Assembly: GCF_010093815.1 (NCBI RefSeq) | Contig: NW_022985556.1 | Span: 566,941 to 630,940, forward strand | DNA: 64,000 nucleotides | Source: Pseudovirgaria hyperparasitica | Taxonomy: Eukaryota; Ascomycota; Dothideomycetes; Acrospermales; Acrospermaceae | Direction: 5' to 3' | Shown: positions 22,740 to 35,629 of the stretch, one piece after another | Layout of the letters: the number at the start of each line of letters is the position of its first letter | How positions within the stretch are numbered: the first letter of the stretch is position 1 | Translations under genes and position numbers: made by a program | The notes under the pieces: model-generated | Databases searched by the model: none | The model's input: the letters and a program-made list of their open reading frames with translations, nothing else | Told to the model about the DNA's origin: nothing

Positions 22740-25700
22740 GGATTATACCCTTTCTAATAAATTTTATATAGCCACGTACTATCTTCGGCACGTTATTAGC
22801 CTAGTATCTACTTAACTTCGTAGATATCCGCACCTCCTTACGTAACTACTTTATATAATGTCTATTCGGAACGATCCGGCAACGATAAGGCATGGAATGG
22901 CTCGAGAAGCGTAATATGGAACACATTATATATCTTTAACGTGGGAGGGAGTTTCAACTTATACGCCTGGTTATTAATTACACGAGTAACCTTAAATGGA
23001 CCTATCATCGTGTAGTTAAGCTTCTTCTTCGGCCTAATACTACGAATATTCTTACTATTTAGTAAAACTTTATCTCTAATATTAAAGATTATAGGCTTTC
23101 TACCCTTATCATGGTGCGATTTACTATAATCTATAGCATCTTATAATAACTTTATAACGCTTCTTTGCGTTTAGAATAGTTCTATTATAATCTCCGTCGC
23201 CTTAACGTTAGGCTACTCTAATTTATACTAAGTTCCTATAAACTACGCTTTATGGTTTCGACCGAAGTTTGCTTCGAACGGACTTACGTGGGTTAACGCA
23301 TGTCGGCTATTATTATACGCGAATTCCGCGATATAGACTAACCTTACCTAGTTATCTTGCTTATAGTTATAATATACGCGTAAATACGCCTTAACTATCT
23401 GATTCTACCGCTCTATCTACCTATCTATTTATAGGTGGAACGCGGTGCTAAGTTTCCGCTTAATTCCTAGCGTATAGTAGAAATCCTTCTAAAACTTAGA
23501 CGTTATCTACGGACCTCTATCCGAAACTATGCCGTTTAGTATACTATAGAGCCGAACTACGTCACGAAGTAGTATATCTATAAGATCCGGTACTTAGATC
23601 GTCTTTCTTATAGGGATATAGTATAACATCTTTATAAATCTATCTAGAACTACGAGTAAACTATTATAAACATACCTAAGATACTTACTTAGGGGTAGAT
23701 CTGTGATGAAATCCATCGACAATTCCTTCCATGCTTCCTTTAGCATAGGTAATGGCCTTAATTCGCTATATGGCAAGTGTCTATACACTTTCGTATGCTG
23801 GTAAACGTTATACGTTTTTACGTAGTCTTTCATATATTTATGAAGACCCGGCTAGTCGTACATCCTTCGGATTAAATCGACCGTCCTTATAACGCTGAAG
23901 TGCCCTACTAACGCGTAATCGTGCTATTCCCTTAAAATATTAATTTATAAGCCGCCTTCCGGCACGTAGAGTCGGCCTTAGAAGTAGATCGCGTCTAATC
24001 GTCGTTCCTACCTTAATAACCATAGCGGATCTATAGCGCTTCCTTTTATACTCATGACTTTCTTTACTAATATATCGGAATTCTAGGTAGATTTAATCAA
24101 GTCTTCGAGGATTTGCTCTATTTCTTAGATATTAGTTTAGATTACTTGATACCCGCTCTAATTCCCGCGGAGAGTCGCCGAAAGTGTCCTGGCTTCCGGC
24201 ACTCTATTAGATAACTAGTCTTTTAGTATCTATAGTATAGTATAGTCTAAATTACACCGACTATCTACGTTATTCTACGACGATTTCTCGTAATCTTCAC
24301 GCCGTAATAGAGAATCTGCTTTATTCTCTCTTCTAGCTTTATGTGAGATTTTAAAGTTAAATATTAATATCTACTTAGCCCAACGTACTTATCGGCGATT
24401 AAGGACCTTAGTCGATATAAAGTAACGTAGATTTGCGTGATCCGATAATAATTTAATCTAATATATAGAGCCTTCTAAATAATATTACTATTACTTAAAA
24501 CTCTTAATAATTATAAGTAGTTCCTGGTCGTGCGTGTTATAACGCGTCTCTATATCCGCCATTTTACGGGAAAAGAAGGCGACCGGGTGCTATTACACCT
24601 TATCTTTCGTATCTTTATGCGGTTAACTAATGATTCTAGTAATTACGAATCTAGATGCGTCTATTTCGACCCGAATATGCTTCTTAGGATCGAAATACCT
24701 AAGAATCGGCGTAGTTATAAAGTAATTCTTTAATGATCGGAACGCATCTCGCGCTTCCGGCGTTAACTATATCTCGACCGACTTAGCTTTACGCTATGCT
24801 CGCCCACCTATAGGGATTTTACCGCCATTTTCGGTGAGTTTATTAAGCGGCGCCGTAATTCGTGAGAAACCTATAATGAATTTACGATAATAGTTTACGA
24901 AACCTATAAACGTCCTGATTTAACGTATAGTAGTAGGTTCTAGCCATTCTATAATGGTCTTGACACGCTCTAGCTCTATTTTAAGGCCGCTGTGTGTTAT
25001 AATAAAGCCGAGAAACCCAACTTCTTATTAGTAAAACTTATATTTAGACAACTTTGCGTAGAGTTTATGCTGTCTTAAACGATTTAGCACCAATTTCACG
25101 TGTTCTTCGTGATTCTACATGCTATCGGAGTAAATTAGTATATTATTAAGGTAAACTACGTAGATTACATTAAGTAATCCTATAAGTGTAGTATTAATGT
25201 ATCCTTAGAACGCTCCTAGCGCATTTATTAGCCTAAACGGCACAATAGTATACTTAAAATAACCATATCTGGTCCGAAATGCGGTTTTCCACTTATCTCC
25301 GCGACGGATTCGAAGCCGGTAATATATATCTCGTAAATCTAGCTTCGTAAAGTACTTTGCCTTCGTTAATTAGTCTAAAGATTTACTAACTAATAGTAAT
25401 GGGTGACGATTCTTCTTAGTCACCGCATTTAGTACTTGATAGTCGACGCATAGACGTAAACTTCCGTCTTTCTTCTTCACGAAGAGAATAGGTACGCCGG
25501 CTAATAACGTACTATGACGTATCTAGCCTCTTCCGAGATATTCTTTAATATATTTATAAAGAACTTTAAGTTCTAGTCTCGAAAGTAGGTAAAGTAGACT
25601 ATAAGGGACGTCTACTCCCTCTTCGAGCTTGATCTTTAGCTTATACGGCCTATGGTTAGGGAGAAGTGACGCGTCTTCTACCGAAAACACATCCGTATAC

Positions 25701-27501
25701 TACGAATATACGTTAGGTAGCGTGTCTTTACCCTGATTATTACCATCCTCTTCGTCTTCGTCGACGATCGATAGGGATATAAGATAGATTAGTAACGATC
25801 GGGTCCGCACGGCGAGGTTCTATGCCTCCTTACTAATAGTTACGACTTACTAGTATAATTTACCGCGATGTCGACGGAACGTTAATGTCTCCTTCTAAAA
25901 ATCGAGGATTGGGTTTAGGCGTTTAAGCTAAGGCATCCCTAGAATTATATTCTATTAGCTAATATTAGCCACAATAAATTTATTAGACATCTACTATTTT
26001 ATTATCTTTAAGTTATGAACTTCGTAATTCGTTATAGTTTTATCTAAAGTTCTAACTTCATGTCCATTAACTACGATGGTTTAGCTAACTTTGCCGAGAT
26101 CGTACGATAATCTATACTCCTTAGCGAGAATCGACGAAATATAGTTATCTTCTATACTAGTGTCCACGAGGGCCTATATAGTTTTATTACCATTTACTAT
26201 GGGTAATAATACTTTTAGTAATATTAGGTCTTTACTCGCCGGAAGGCGCTACGGCTCCTCCTAAGTATATATAATTTAGCTAAGAACGCGGTTAGGTCTC
26301 GCGTACTAGCCTATTCTTTTTTCGGATTCTTATAGTTAGGCGAAATATATCCCTTTTCTCTATACTTATAGTAATAAAGTGCGCTATGATCCTACTATTT
26401 TGCGATAGGCGTTATATTTAAGCCTGTGCCTTATCCTTTTCCGCGTTGGGAACCACCGTCTCGATTATTTTAGTGTCCTCTTAACGCGTTTCTACCCCGA
26501 TTTACGCTCTTCTAGCGTTAATCGCGGTAAGGTTACTCTTAATCGAACGTATTCGATCGACCTCGTTTCTAACCCGTATAGGGTTCGTCGGTTTTACCTA
26601 GAGAGCCGCGTTCCTTAAGGATGCGGTAGTGTTCGTTAGCTTTCTCCTCTAATTCGTGTAGATAGTTAAAACTTAATAATACTATTCCTAATCTTTCGCG
26701 GATTAACGGGAGTAGTACTTCGCGAAACTAGAATATACGAATATTTTCCTATAGTATAGGGATATTATCCTAGAGGTTTTATAGGTATTATAGTAGTTAA
26801 GTAGATGTCTAGTTCGGTCGTTGTGCCACGCTTCTTAACTTAGATAGTGCCTTTCTTTCGCGTTCTCCGTTAGTTCCGAGGGTATTTAGTATAAATATAG
26901 CTAAATGTTCCTAGGTTATCGCTGATAGTGGCTTGACTTCCTTCTATCTATCCTATTAATCGCGGGATTATAAACCTAAGTAACGTTCTCCGAATAAAAT
27001 GCGTTATACTTCGGTAGAAAAGAGCATAGGGTTATTAAGGAAGTACTTCTCGTAGTCTCTCTTCTAATCTTTCCACTCCTTTTAGTTCTTCCCTATAAAT
27101 ATAGTCGGATCTTTAGATTTCGGCACACCTAAGGAAGGAGTAGGGTAAATTGGTAACGAAGCGGCCGGGTATATAGTGGATTATCGCAACTCTAATGGTA
27201 GGTAAACTAATTCCGCCTAAATTAGTATAGGAAGTCGTCTACCTTCTATCGTTCCGCGTAGTCTTTTAAGAGACTCGTTAAGTTCTCGTCGTTTTGCGAG
27301 GAGTTTCGCACGTTCGGTCTATTCTTTAAGGATCTATATCTCTCGGGCTTAATTAGCGATATACTCCTATAGTTCGGCGATTAATGGTTGTGATTCCTCG
27401 TGTAGCTCTACCACGACTCGTTATCTAGCTTCCTATCGTAGGAAGTCGCTTAGTATATCCACTATTTCCTTATTAGAAAGTTCCGTGATTCGGTCGGACA
27501 T
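22740..27501 (-). pseudogene. gag-pol of Gy2-G (fossil)
   Basis: gag starts at 27501. The RT shows [20 protein letters not shown] and [15 protein letters not shown], typical of Ty3/gypsy. The integrase core is best seen in 23594-23833 (DFITDLPLSK, VLDRF). The chromodomain has EVKQIL followed by KGYNPNEDT. Order RT, RNase H, integrase, chromodomain places it with the chromoviruses, whose integrase tail binds methylated histone H3 in heterochromatin. It is a broken fossil with many RIP stops. Confidence 0.88.
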
Positions 27502-27658
27502 CTCCACTTCTCTATTAAGAACGGCCGGATTTAATGCCGATTATAGAGGATCCCTGTTATTTAATATAGTGTTGCTTGTCCCTATAGTGGATCGTGTCGA
27601 CCTTCTTGGTTCTAGTTAGACTATCTTAACTATAGTACTATATGGGTAGTAATTCGAA

Positions 27659-27886
27659 TGTAAGAATAGGGTAGTTAGATAGTAGTGTAGCCAGATAGAA
27701 TAATAGGGTGTATTCTATCATAGAACGAATTACTACCGAACCCTTTCGGTAGGAATCCGAGAGTATATACACAAAGGGACGCCGATCTATCTAGCACGTG
27801 ACTATTTACCGCCCTTCACGTCACCTCCTAACCCTGTTAGCTAAGGTACGTGCAGGTCGAGTCCTGCCTAAGGCTAAGTCCTAACA
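27659..27886 (-). repeat. 5' LTR of Gy2-G
   Basis: This is a 228-bp LTR, TGTAAG...CCTAACA on the plus strand, with TSD TAAAG immediately right. It differs from 20501-20728 by RIP-type transitions. On the sense strand the bases after it read TTCGAATTACT, which is not a normal TGG-type primer-binding site. Confidence 0.93.
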
Positions 27887-29789
27887 TAAAGTTACTATAA
27901 GATACTATAAATTATAGTAAATTATACTATAATAAGGGTAGAAAACCTATAATCTTTAATATTAGGGATAAAGTTTTACTAAATAGTAAGAATATTTATA
28001 GTATTAGACTAAAGAAGAAGCTTAACTATATAATAATAGATCTATATAAGATTACTTATATAATTAATAACTAGACGTATAAGTTATAACTCCCTTATAT
28101 ATTAAAGATATATAATATATTCTATATTACGCTTCTCGAGCCATTTTATACCTTATTATTACTAGATTATTCTAAATAGATACTATATAAAGTAGTTATA
28201 TAAGAAGGTATAGATATCTATAAAGTTAAGTAGATACTTAGCTAGTAACGCGCTAAAGATAGTATATAGCTATATAAGATTTATTAGAAAGAATATAATT
28301 CTAATAAAGATACTTAGAAATCTATAATAAATATTAGTAAAGTAGTAATATTAGTATATAAGTAGTAATTAGTAAAGAAAGCTACGGAATCGTAGAGAAT
28401 TATACTAAAGTATAGTAATTTAATATTTTTTAGTATAGTTTAGTACTAAGAACGGCCGTCTAAAAGGAAGAAGGTAAAAGAGATATAGATCTTTAAAATA
28501 TTCTAAGGAATTAAGGAACTTCCTTAGAAAGTTTAAACTTAGAACTTTAAAAAATTTAACTAAAAAGAAGACTTAGAAAAATAATTTACTAAGAGAAATA
28601 GATATTAAAAATTAGTACTAATTAGTATAGATCGGTATAGATTACTAAAGAGATTAAAGAAGTTATTATTAAAGAAAGATAAAATTAAGAAAGCTAAAAG
28701 AAAATATAAAGATCTATATAGATCTATATAAACTTATACTAATCTATCTAGAAGAAGTAAGATTACTTTAAAATTAAAACTAAAAAACTAAAAACGCTAG
28801 ATAAAAGAGATATATTAGTACTAATTAGTATAGATCTAAACTAATTAAGTTAGAGTAGAAGTAGAAGTACTAATTACCGTGATAATTATATCTAATTCCT
28901 TCTACTAGTTCTTATTTAGTATAGTATAGAGCTTTATAATATAAGTCTCTAGCCTTTTATTCTAATACTATAAATTCTATATAGCGCGCCTTATAGCTAT
29001 AAACTTCTCTATAGAAATCTATAGAGCGGCGGGACCTAGAATAGAGAGAGATAGACCGGCGTAGATACGCTAAGAATTATATAAATTAGCGAAAAGATTT
29101 AATAATTAGTATAGAACTATATACCTTTAGTATAGAAACTTCTAGATTAGAGCTATCTTCTCTAAATTTATAGCTCTTTAGCACGCACGAGAAAGGAACC
29201 TTAGCCTTTTTACTAGAATCTTTTCTAGGAATTTTAATATCGCTAGTATATAGAAAGAAGTCTAAAGTAGTAGAGATTTTAGTACTATTATAGAGATTAA
29301 TATATATTAGTAAGAATCTATAATAATTTAAGAAAAACGATATTACCTAGTAATCGCGGTAATAATAGCTATAGTAGATTCTAATAAATCCTTATAGATG
29401 TTATTAGAATTATACTCCTAGGCGTAACTCTTACCTTAGATATATAGTTTATAGAAAGCCTTCTCTAAGGCGTTATAATTAGTAGTACTATACTTCTTAT
29501 TAGTAGAGGTTACTAGAGGCCTAGTAGTAATCTATACTAATATAAGTAAATCTATATAAAGTTCTTTAAACTTACTTAAATACCTATAAGTAATAACGCT
29601 TCTTAGTTATATAAGTACTATATATTATAGATTTAGTACTACCGTAAGTAATATACGACGGAAAGTAATAACTATAATAATATATAGCTAGATTATTAGA
29701 GTCCGGCCTAGGTCAGGGTAGATTAATAGCTTTTAATATATTAGTAATATATATAAGATAGGGATTATTTAAAGGCGCCTATTTCTATA
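27887..29789 (+). mobile_element. Gy2-H, integrase C-terminus, chromodomain and antisense region
   Basis: This is the reverse complement of about 21270-23160 of G. It has the end of integrase, the chromodomain region (about 28170-28330), the Lys-rich stretch (28450-28800) and the opposite-strand coding-like region (28900-29560). For the first 250 bp there is no CA or TG at all, while CG persists, which makes this the clearest RIP signature in the window. It ends in the 14-bp TSD of LINE2 (29776-29789). It is a broken fossil. Confidence 0.88.
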
Positions 29790-32700
29790 ATAATAATAAT
29801 AATAATAATATTAGTAAACTAGGTAGAGTACCACTCTATAGGCGCATACCTCCTCTAGTCTAAGCTACTATATAAGAAGAAACCTATAAATAGGAAAAAC
29901 TCCCTTATATCTATAACTACGCTCTATCTATCCTCTCGTTCTTTATATATATATAGCCCTAGGGGCTATCTATAGGCCTATAGCCTATATTATAATAGTT
30001 TACCCTTAGGTAGCACGTATAGATACGGAGATTATTAGTTAAGGGCTACCCTTAACTAATAATCGCGGTTCTCCCGGGGTTCTTCCGATATATACCGGGG
30101 TTCTTCTAGTATATATCGGGCTTCTTCTAGTATATATATACGGGTCTACTAGAACTAGGGGAGAGGAAGGTATATAAGTATCTATCGGGCGACGTCCTTA
30201 GAGTACTTATTAAGCTATTATATAATATCGGAGGTTCTCGTTATATAGATAAGGGCTTATCTTAGAGTATAGAGACTAGAGTACGTCGTAAGGTAGTAGC
30301 GTATTATACCTCTCTAGCCGTAGTCCTCGTACTAGAGAGATATATCTAGGATACCTCTCTAGTAGAGATAATATAGAAGATCTATAGCGCCTATTCGGGC
30401 TTAGAGGAGTATAGATGCTTAGGCCTTTATTAGCCCTTTATATATCTATTTACTCGGTTTCTTCTAAGGCCCTCGGATCTATTCTAGATACCTATTCTAT
30501 TAGGAGGCCTACTAGGCTTTAAGTACCTCCCTCTATTTATTCTAGATCTATAACTATATAACGCGGCTAAGCTCCTTAGGGCTCTATTAGCTTAGGACGG
30601 TATCCGGGTTATTTTAAACCTCCTATATAGTCTAGCTTAAGTCCGCCTCTATATAGTATTTATATTATACTTAAGTTTATTCTATAGTAGGGAGGGCCTA
30701 GTAATATACGCGGATACGTGTACGTAGTACAGCGAAGGTATATACTCTATCTCCTCTACGTTCTTATACTTATTATTTAATAAAGTATATAAGTCTCTAT
30801 ATCTAGTAGAAGTTCTATATACTTATTATATTTATCTCGTGTTAGAGGAGCGTTATATTAGTAGCTTTATATACACCGGAGATAAGGCGGAGTATACGGT
30901 TTTATATAGACTTAAGCTTTACCCGCTAAGCTTATATAAGGGCTATATACTAGTACTTGTGTCTATATATAAAGGCTAGGCGTGCTAGAGAGATATATAG
31001 CTATCTCGCCTTATCCTAGGCTATTCCCTATATAGATACCGTAATCCGGCGTATAGCGGTTTCTATCTAGAGGGCTCTAGAGACGCCGTATACTATCTAT
31101 AGTCCCTATTTTAGCTTATTATTAATTATGATACCGAGTACGCGTATACTCTATGCTAGTAGTTCTATAAAGGCGTCGATTTAGGGGCGACGTGCCCCCT
31201 CCCTAGTAGCCTATTCTCTATAGCGGTTAATAAAGTACATAAGCTAGTATTTTTTAGGTGCGAATTTTACTCTATAGCGCTTTATCTACTAGACGTATTT
31301 CTCGTGGTCTCGTTCGAGTCGTGTATATATTCTACTAGTACTACTATCGACCATAAGGAGGTATATATCGTCCACGTATCTAACTATCTCTATATATTCT
31401 ATTCTCTAAAGGAGGTCTACTATAAAGAAGAGGAAGAGAATCGGGGAGATAGTACTCCCTTACAGGATACCGTATACCATCTCCTTATATTCACTTCAGT
31501 ATCCAGGAATATATATTTAAGTAGTCCTTTACGCGAGGAAGGACTATATAAATTATATAATCTACTTAGGTATTCGCCTTATCCGGAGGTTATAGATAAG
31601 TCTTATATAGTTTACCTTATTAAACGCCTCTACTATATCTAGGGAGAGTAGTATAATAACTCGTCCTTATTTCTATATAGTCTAGATAACCTTAAGGATA
31701 TATTAAATAGCTATAATTAGGGAGCTTCCTACCTTCGCCTTCTAGTTTACTAGGAGAAGGCCGTATACCTATACTACTATACTTATCTTCTTAGTAATTA
31801 TAGCTTCTAGTACCTTACTAAGGTAGAAGAGGAGGGCGATCGGCCTCTATCCCTTCGGTATATTTAGACTCTTCCCTAGTTTTAGAAGTATAACCGTATA
31901 TATAGTTTAGAAGCTCTATAGGTAGTATCCTATACGGGCGCACGCTCGGAATATATAGCCTATAATTAGTAAGGTCGCCTATATAGTTCTCTTAAGGCAT
32001 CGATTCGGAATTCTATCTAGCCTAGGCGCTTTATCGTTCGGGAGTATCTTAATAGCGCCGAGTATATCGTCCTCCGTGATTTCTCTAGGGATACTTATAG
32101 CTTCCGGGTATTCCGTGCTATTAATATCTAATAGGTCTATAGGTTCTAGGAGAGGTAATATAACCTCTTATAGAATCTCTATTTTCTCAAGGCTCGTGGA
32201 GTATGTCTTTTCTTAATATATAAGGGGAGGTATAAGTGGTGTAGGTGTCGGGGAGGCGGTGCTTTTGGCCTATTTTACTATATACTATAGTCTAGTAGTA
32301 TTACGTGTATATCTATCTATAACTATATACTACTATTTATATTACTCGTTACGGAGGACCTTATCTTATTATCTTCTCGCCTCTCTCTATTTATCCTATA
32401 CTTTAGGTATATGGTTATAGTATACGCGTATATATAATCTCTAGACTTCTCGCCTATGCTCTTATACTTAAGGTATACTTTTCGGGTCTAGGGGTCTATA
32501 TATTTAGTACGGCACGTGTTTATCTCTTACTCCCTAGTACGCCTATAGAAGTATATTCACGGCCTAGTCGATGGCCGGGCCATTAGATACGTCGACTATA
32601 GACGGGTCTAGGATCGTCGATTCTAGGTCCTTTAGGTACTTTTCCTAGTTAGTATCCTTCTATAGCTATTACCCTCGTTAGTCTTAAGGGGTAGATACGT

Positions 32701-33380
32701 CTATTACGGTCTCTATATATTTATAGTCGGAGTCTATCTATATAAGGCTTAGGCGGTAGTATTAAGTCCTATTATAAATATATCTAGTGGCTAGGGTAAG
32801 GTCGAGTGTAGATCCGCCCTTATCTTATTTATATTTTCGCTAGGTAATCTATTCTACTAGTATAAGAAGGTATAGGAAGCCGTAGTATTAGATATATAGT
32901 TCTCTAGCTTAAAGCTCTTCGCGGGTAATAGTTAGTCTACCCTACTAGCTATAATAGAGGTTAAAGTCTCCTAGGAGGATATATTATCCTAGCTCGGTAG
33001 TACCCTTAAGCATGTTATCTACCTAAAGTAATCGGTTCTAATTATATATATTATATATATAGAGGGGTCCGATATTTATCTAGAGGTGTAGTATTATTTA
33101 GAGGTTATTCCGTTTAGTATACGACTATAATAAGAGTAGAATAGACTTATAGATATGGAAGAGGACTCTCCTCTCCGGTCCTAGGGGGTGTATTATATAA
33201 TATCCTAGGTGTATTATTAGTTTATTTATCTAGTAGTATTTATATAGCTCCTATATAGCGAGTATTACAGCTCCGGTCTCCTCGAGGAGTATTACCTAGT
33301 TCTTACGTTTATACTATACGTTTACCTATATAATTAGGAGTATATCTTGGTCTCTTATTAGGTACTAGGGAATATATAGG
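29790..33380 (-). mobile_element. LINE2, 3' part (ORF2, 3' UTR, tail)
   Basis: This is the same subfamily as LINE1, on the minus strand. The (TTA)n tail is at 29790-29812, the 3' UTR runs to 30031, the palindrome is at 30032-30062 with the ORF2 stop, and ORF2 reads leftward from 33380. ORF2 shows RT GIL(Q)GS (31471 downward) and RYVDD (about 31382-31362). The endonuclease GDFNL is near 32980-32950. The 14-bp TSD CGCCTATTTCTATA lies at 29776-29789 and 42493-42506. The 5' portion lies beyond Gy2-F, at 40767-42492. ORF2 is full of RIP stops. Confidence 0.9.
30032..30062. repeat. 3' palindrome of LINE2
   Basis: These are the same 14-nt arms and 3-nt loop as in LINE1, at the ORF2 stop. The distance to the RT GIPQGS codon (31471) is 1409 nt, identical to LINE1 and LINE3. 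Confidence 0.93.
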
Positions 33381-33608
33381 TGTAAGAATAGGGTAGTTGG
33401 ATAGTAGTGTAGCCAGATGGAACAATGGGGTGTATTCTATTATAGAACGAATTACTACCGAACCCTTTCGGTAGGAATCCGAGAGTATATATATAAAGGG
33501 ACGCCGATCTATCTAGCACGTAACTATTTACCGCCCTTCACGTCACCTCCTAACCCTATTAGCTAAGGTATATATAGATCGGGTCCTACCTAAGGCTAAG
33601 TCCTAATA
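33381..33608 (-). repeat. 3' LTR of Gy2-F
   Basis: This is a 228-bp LTR. It keeps several TG and CA positions that are mutated in the 5' LTR (for example in its first 60 bp). The pair differs by transitions in CA/TG contexts rather than by random change. Confidence 0.92.
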
Positions 33609-34399
33609 ATTATCCCTCCCCTCTAGGAAGCTACCCTTAGCGACCTAGATCGTTACCTATCCCTATATCCCTATCCTAAGTCTCGTAAGACCTTAGTCGT
33701 TCTCTACGCTTCGTCTTAGATACTTACCGATATTCGCCGATCTAAGATTTACATAAGCGTTTTCCTAATAAACTAGATTTTATCCATCTTAACTTCTTAT
33801 ATAGGTGAGATTGCCTAATTAGGCCTAGCGTATTACGTGATATGATTAGGTAAGCCCGGGTACTACCTATATTAAAATCTTTTCTTAGAAATATTCCTTT
33901 CTTTAAAAAACTTCTTAACTCTTTATAGAGTTTTTTAGATTATTAGGTATATTACCCGATCCTTATAGATATAGATTTATATAGATTTACTACTATTTAG
34001 TGCGATTTACGTAATTTACTAATTTTCGTACCGTCCTTAGCTAGAAATAACATAATTCGTAATAATCCGTATAAATTAATAATAATTATAATATAGTTTC
34101 CCAAAATCTCGACGCTCTAAAGTAATTAGCGCGGAAATAGGCGCCTTCGAATAATCCCTATCTCGTATATGTTACCGACATGTCGAAAGCCATCGATCTA
34201 CCCCGACCTAGGCCGGGCTCTAATAATCTAGCTATATATTATTATGGTTGTCGCTTTCCGTCGTATATTGCTTACGGTAGTACTAAATCTATAATATACG
34301 GTACTTATATAACTAAGAAGCGTTATTACTTATAGGTATTTAAGTAAGTTCGAAGAACTTTACGTAGATTTACTTATATCGGTATAGATTACTACTAGG

Positions 34400-35070
34400 C
34401 CTCTAGTAACCCCTACTAATAAGGAGCGTGGTACTACCGATCGTAACGCCTTAGAGAAGGCTTTCTACGAGCTATATACCTAAGGTAAGGGTTACGCCTA
34501 GGAGTACGATTCTAATAAGATCCGTAAGGGTTTATTAGAATCTACTATAGCTATTATTACCGCGATTACTAGGTAATATCGTTTTTCTTAAATTATTATA
34601 GATTCTTACTAATATGTATTAATCTCTATAATAGTGCTAAAATCTCTACTACTTCGGACTTCTTTCTATATACCGGCGATATTAAAATTCCTAGAAAAGG
34701 TTCTAGTAAAAAGGCTAAGGTTCCTTCCTCGCGCGTGCTAAAGAGCCGTAAATTTAGAGAAGATGGCTCTAATCTAGAAGTTTCTATACTAACGGTATAT
34801 GGTTCTATACCGATCGTTGAATCTTTTCGCTAATTTATATAATTCTTAGCGTGCCCGCGCCGGTCCGTCCCTCTCTATCCCGGGTTCCGCCGCTCCGTAG
34901 GTTTCTATAGAAGAGTTCATAGCTATAAGGCGCGCTATATAGAATTTATAGCATCGGAATAAAAGGCTAGAGACTTATATTATAAAGCTCTATACTATAC
35001 TAAATAAGAACTAGCGGAAGGAATTAGATGCAACCATCGCGGTAATTAGTACTTCTACTCCTACTCCGAC
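34400..35070 (+). other. Antisense coding-like region of Gy2-F
   Basis: This is opposite strand to pol and matches 21480-22230 of G with transitions only by eye. The GDIKIPRKGSSKKAKVPSSR stretch (about 34674-34733) is open here too. It is broken and of unknown function. Confidence 0.42.
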
Positions 35071-35629
35071 TTAATCGGTTTAGATCTACACCAATCGGTG
35101 CTAATATATCTCTTTTATCTGGCGTTTTGGTTTTTTCGGTTTTAATTTTAAAGCGATCTTACTTCTTCTAGATAGATTAGTACGAGTTTATATAGATCTA
35201 TATAGATCTTTATATTTTCTTTTAGCTTTCTTAATTTTATCTTTCTTTAATAATAACTTCTTTAATCTCTTTAGTAATCTATACCGATCTATACCGATCG
35301 GCACCGATTTTCGATGTCCATTTCTCTTAGTGAATTATTTTTCTAAGTCTCTTTTTTAGTTAATTTTTTTTTAAAGTTCTAAGTTCGAACTTTCTAAGGA
35401 AGTTCCTCAATTCCTTAGAATGTTTTAAAGATCTATGTCTCTTTCACCTTCTTCCTTTTAGGCGGCCGTCCTTAGCGCCGAACTATACTAAAAAACATCG
35501 AATTACCGTACTTTAGCATAATTCTCTGCGATTCCGCGGCTTCCTTTGCTAATCGCTACTTATACGCTAATATCGCTGCTTTACTAATGTATATTACGGG
35601 TTCCTAAGTATCTTCGTTAGGATTATACC

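Larger units (their letters stand above)
20501..27886 (-). mobile_element. Gy2-G, full-span Ty3/gypsy chromodomain LTR retrotransposon
   Basis: This copy is 7386 bp with 228-bp LTRs at 20501-20728 (3') and 27659-27886 (5'), and TSD TAAAG at 20496-20500 and 27887-27891, inside H. Minus-strand order is gag from 27501 (MSDRITELSNKE), CCHC knuckle (about 26400-26330), protease (about 26170), RT (about 25560-24960), RNase H, integrase (about 24000-22950), chromodomain (about 22880-22740), then a Lys-rich stretch overlapping antisense coding-like sequence, a polypurine tract (GAGGGAAGGG, next to 20728) and the 3' LTR. It is broken, with dozens of RIP stops. It is exactly the same length as Gy2-F. 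Confidence 0.94.
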
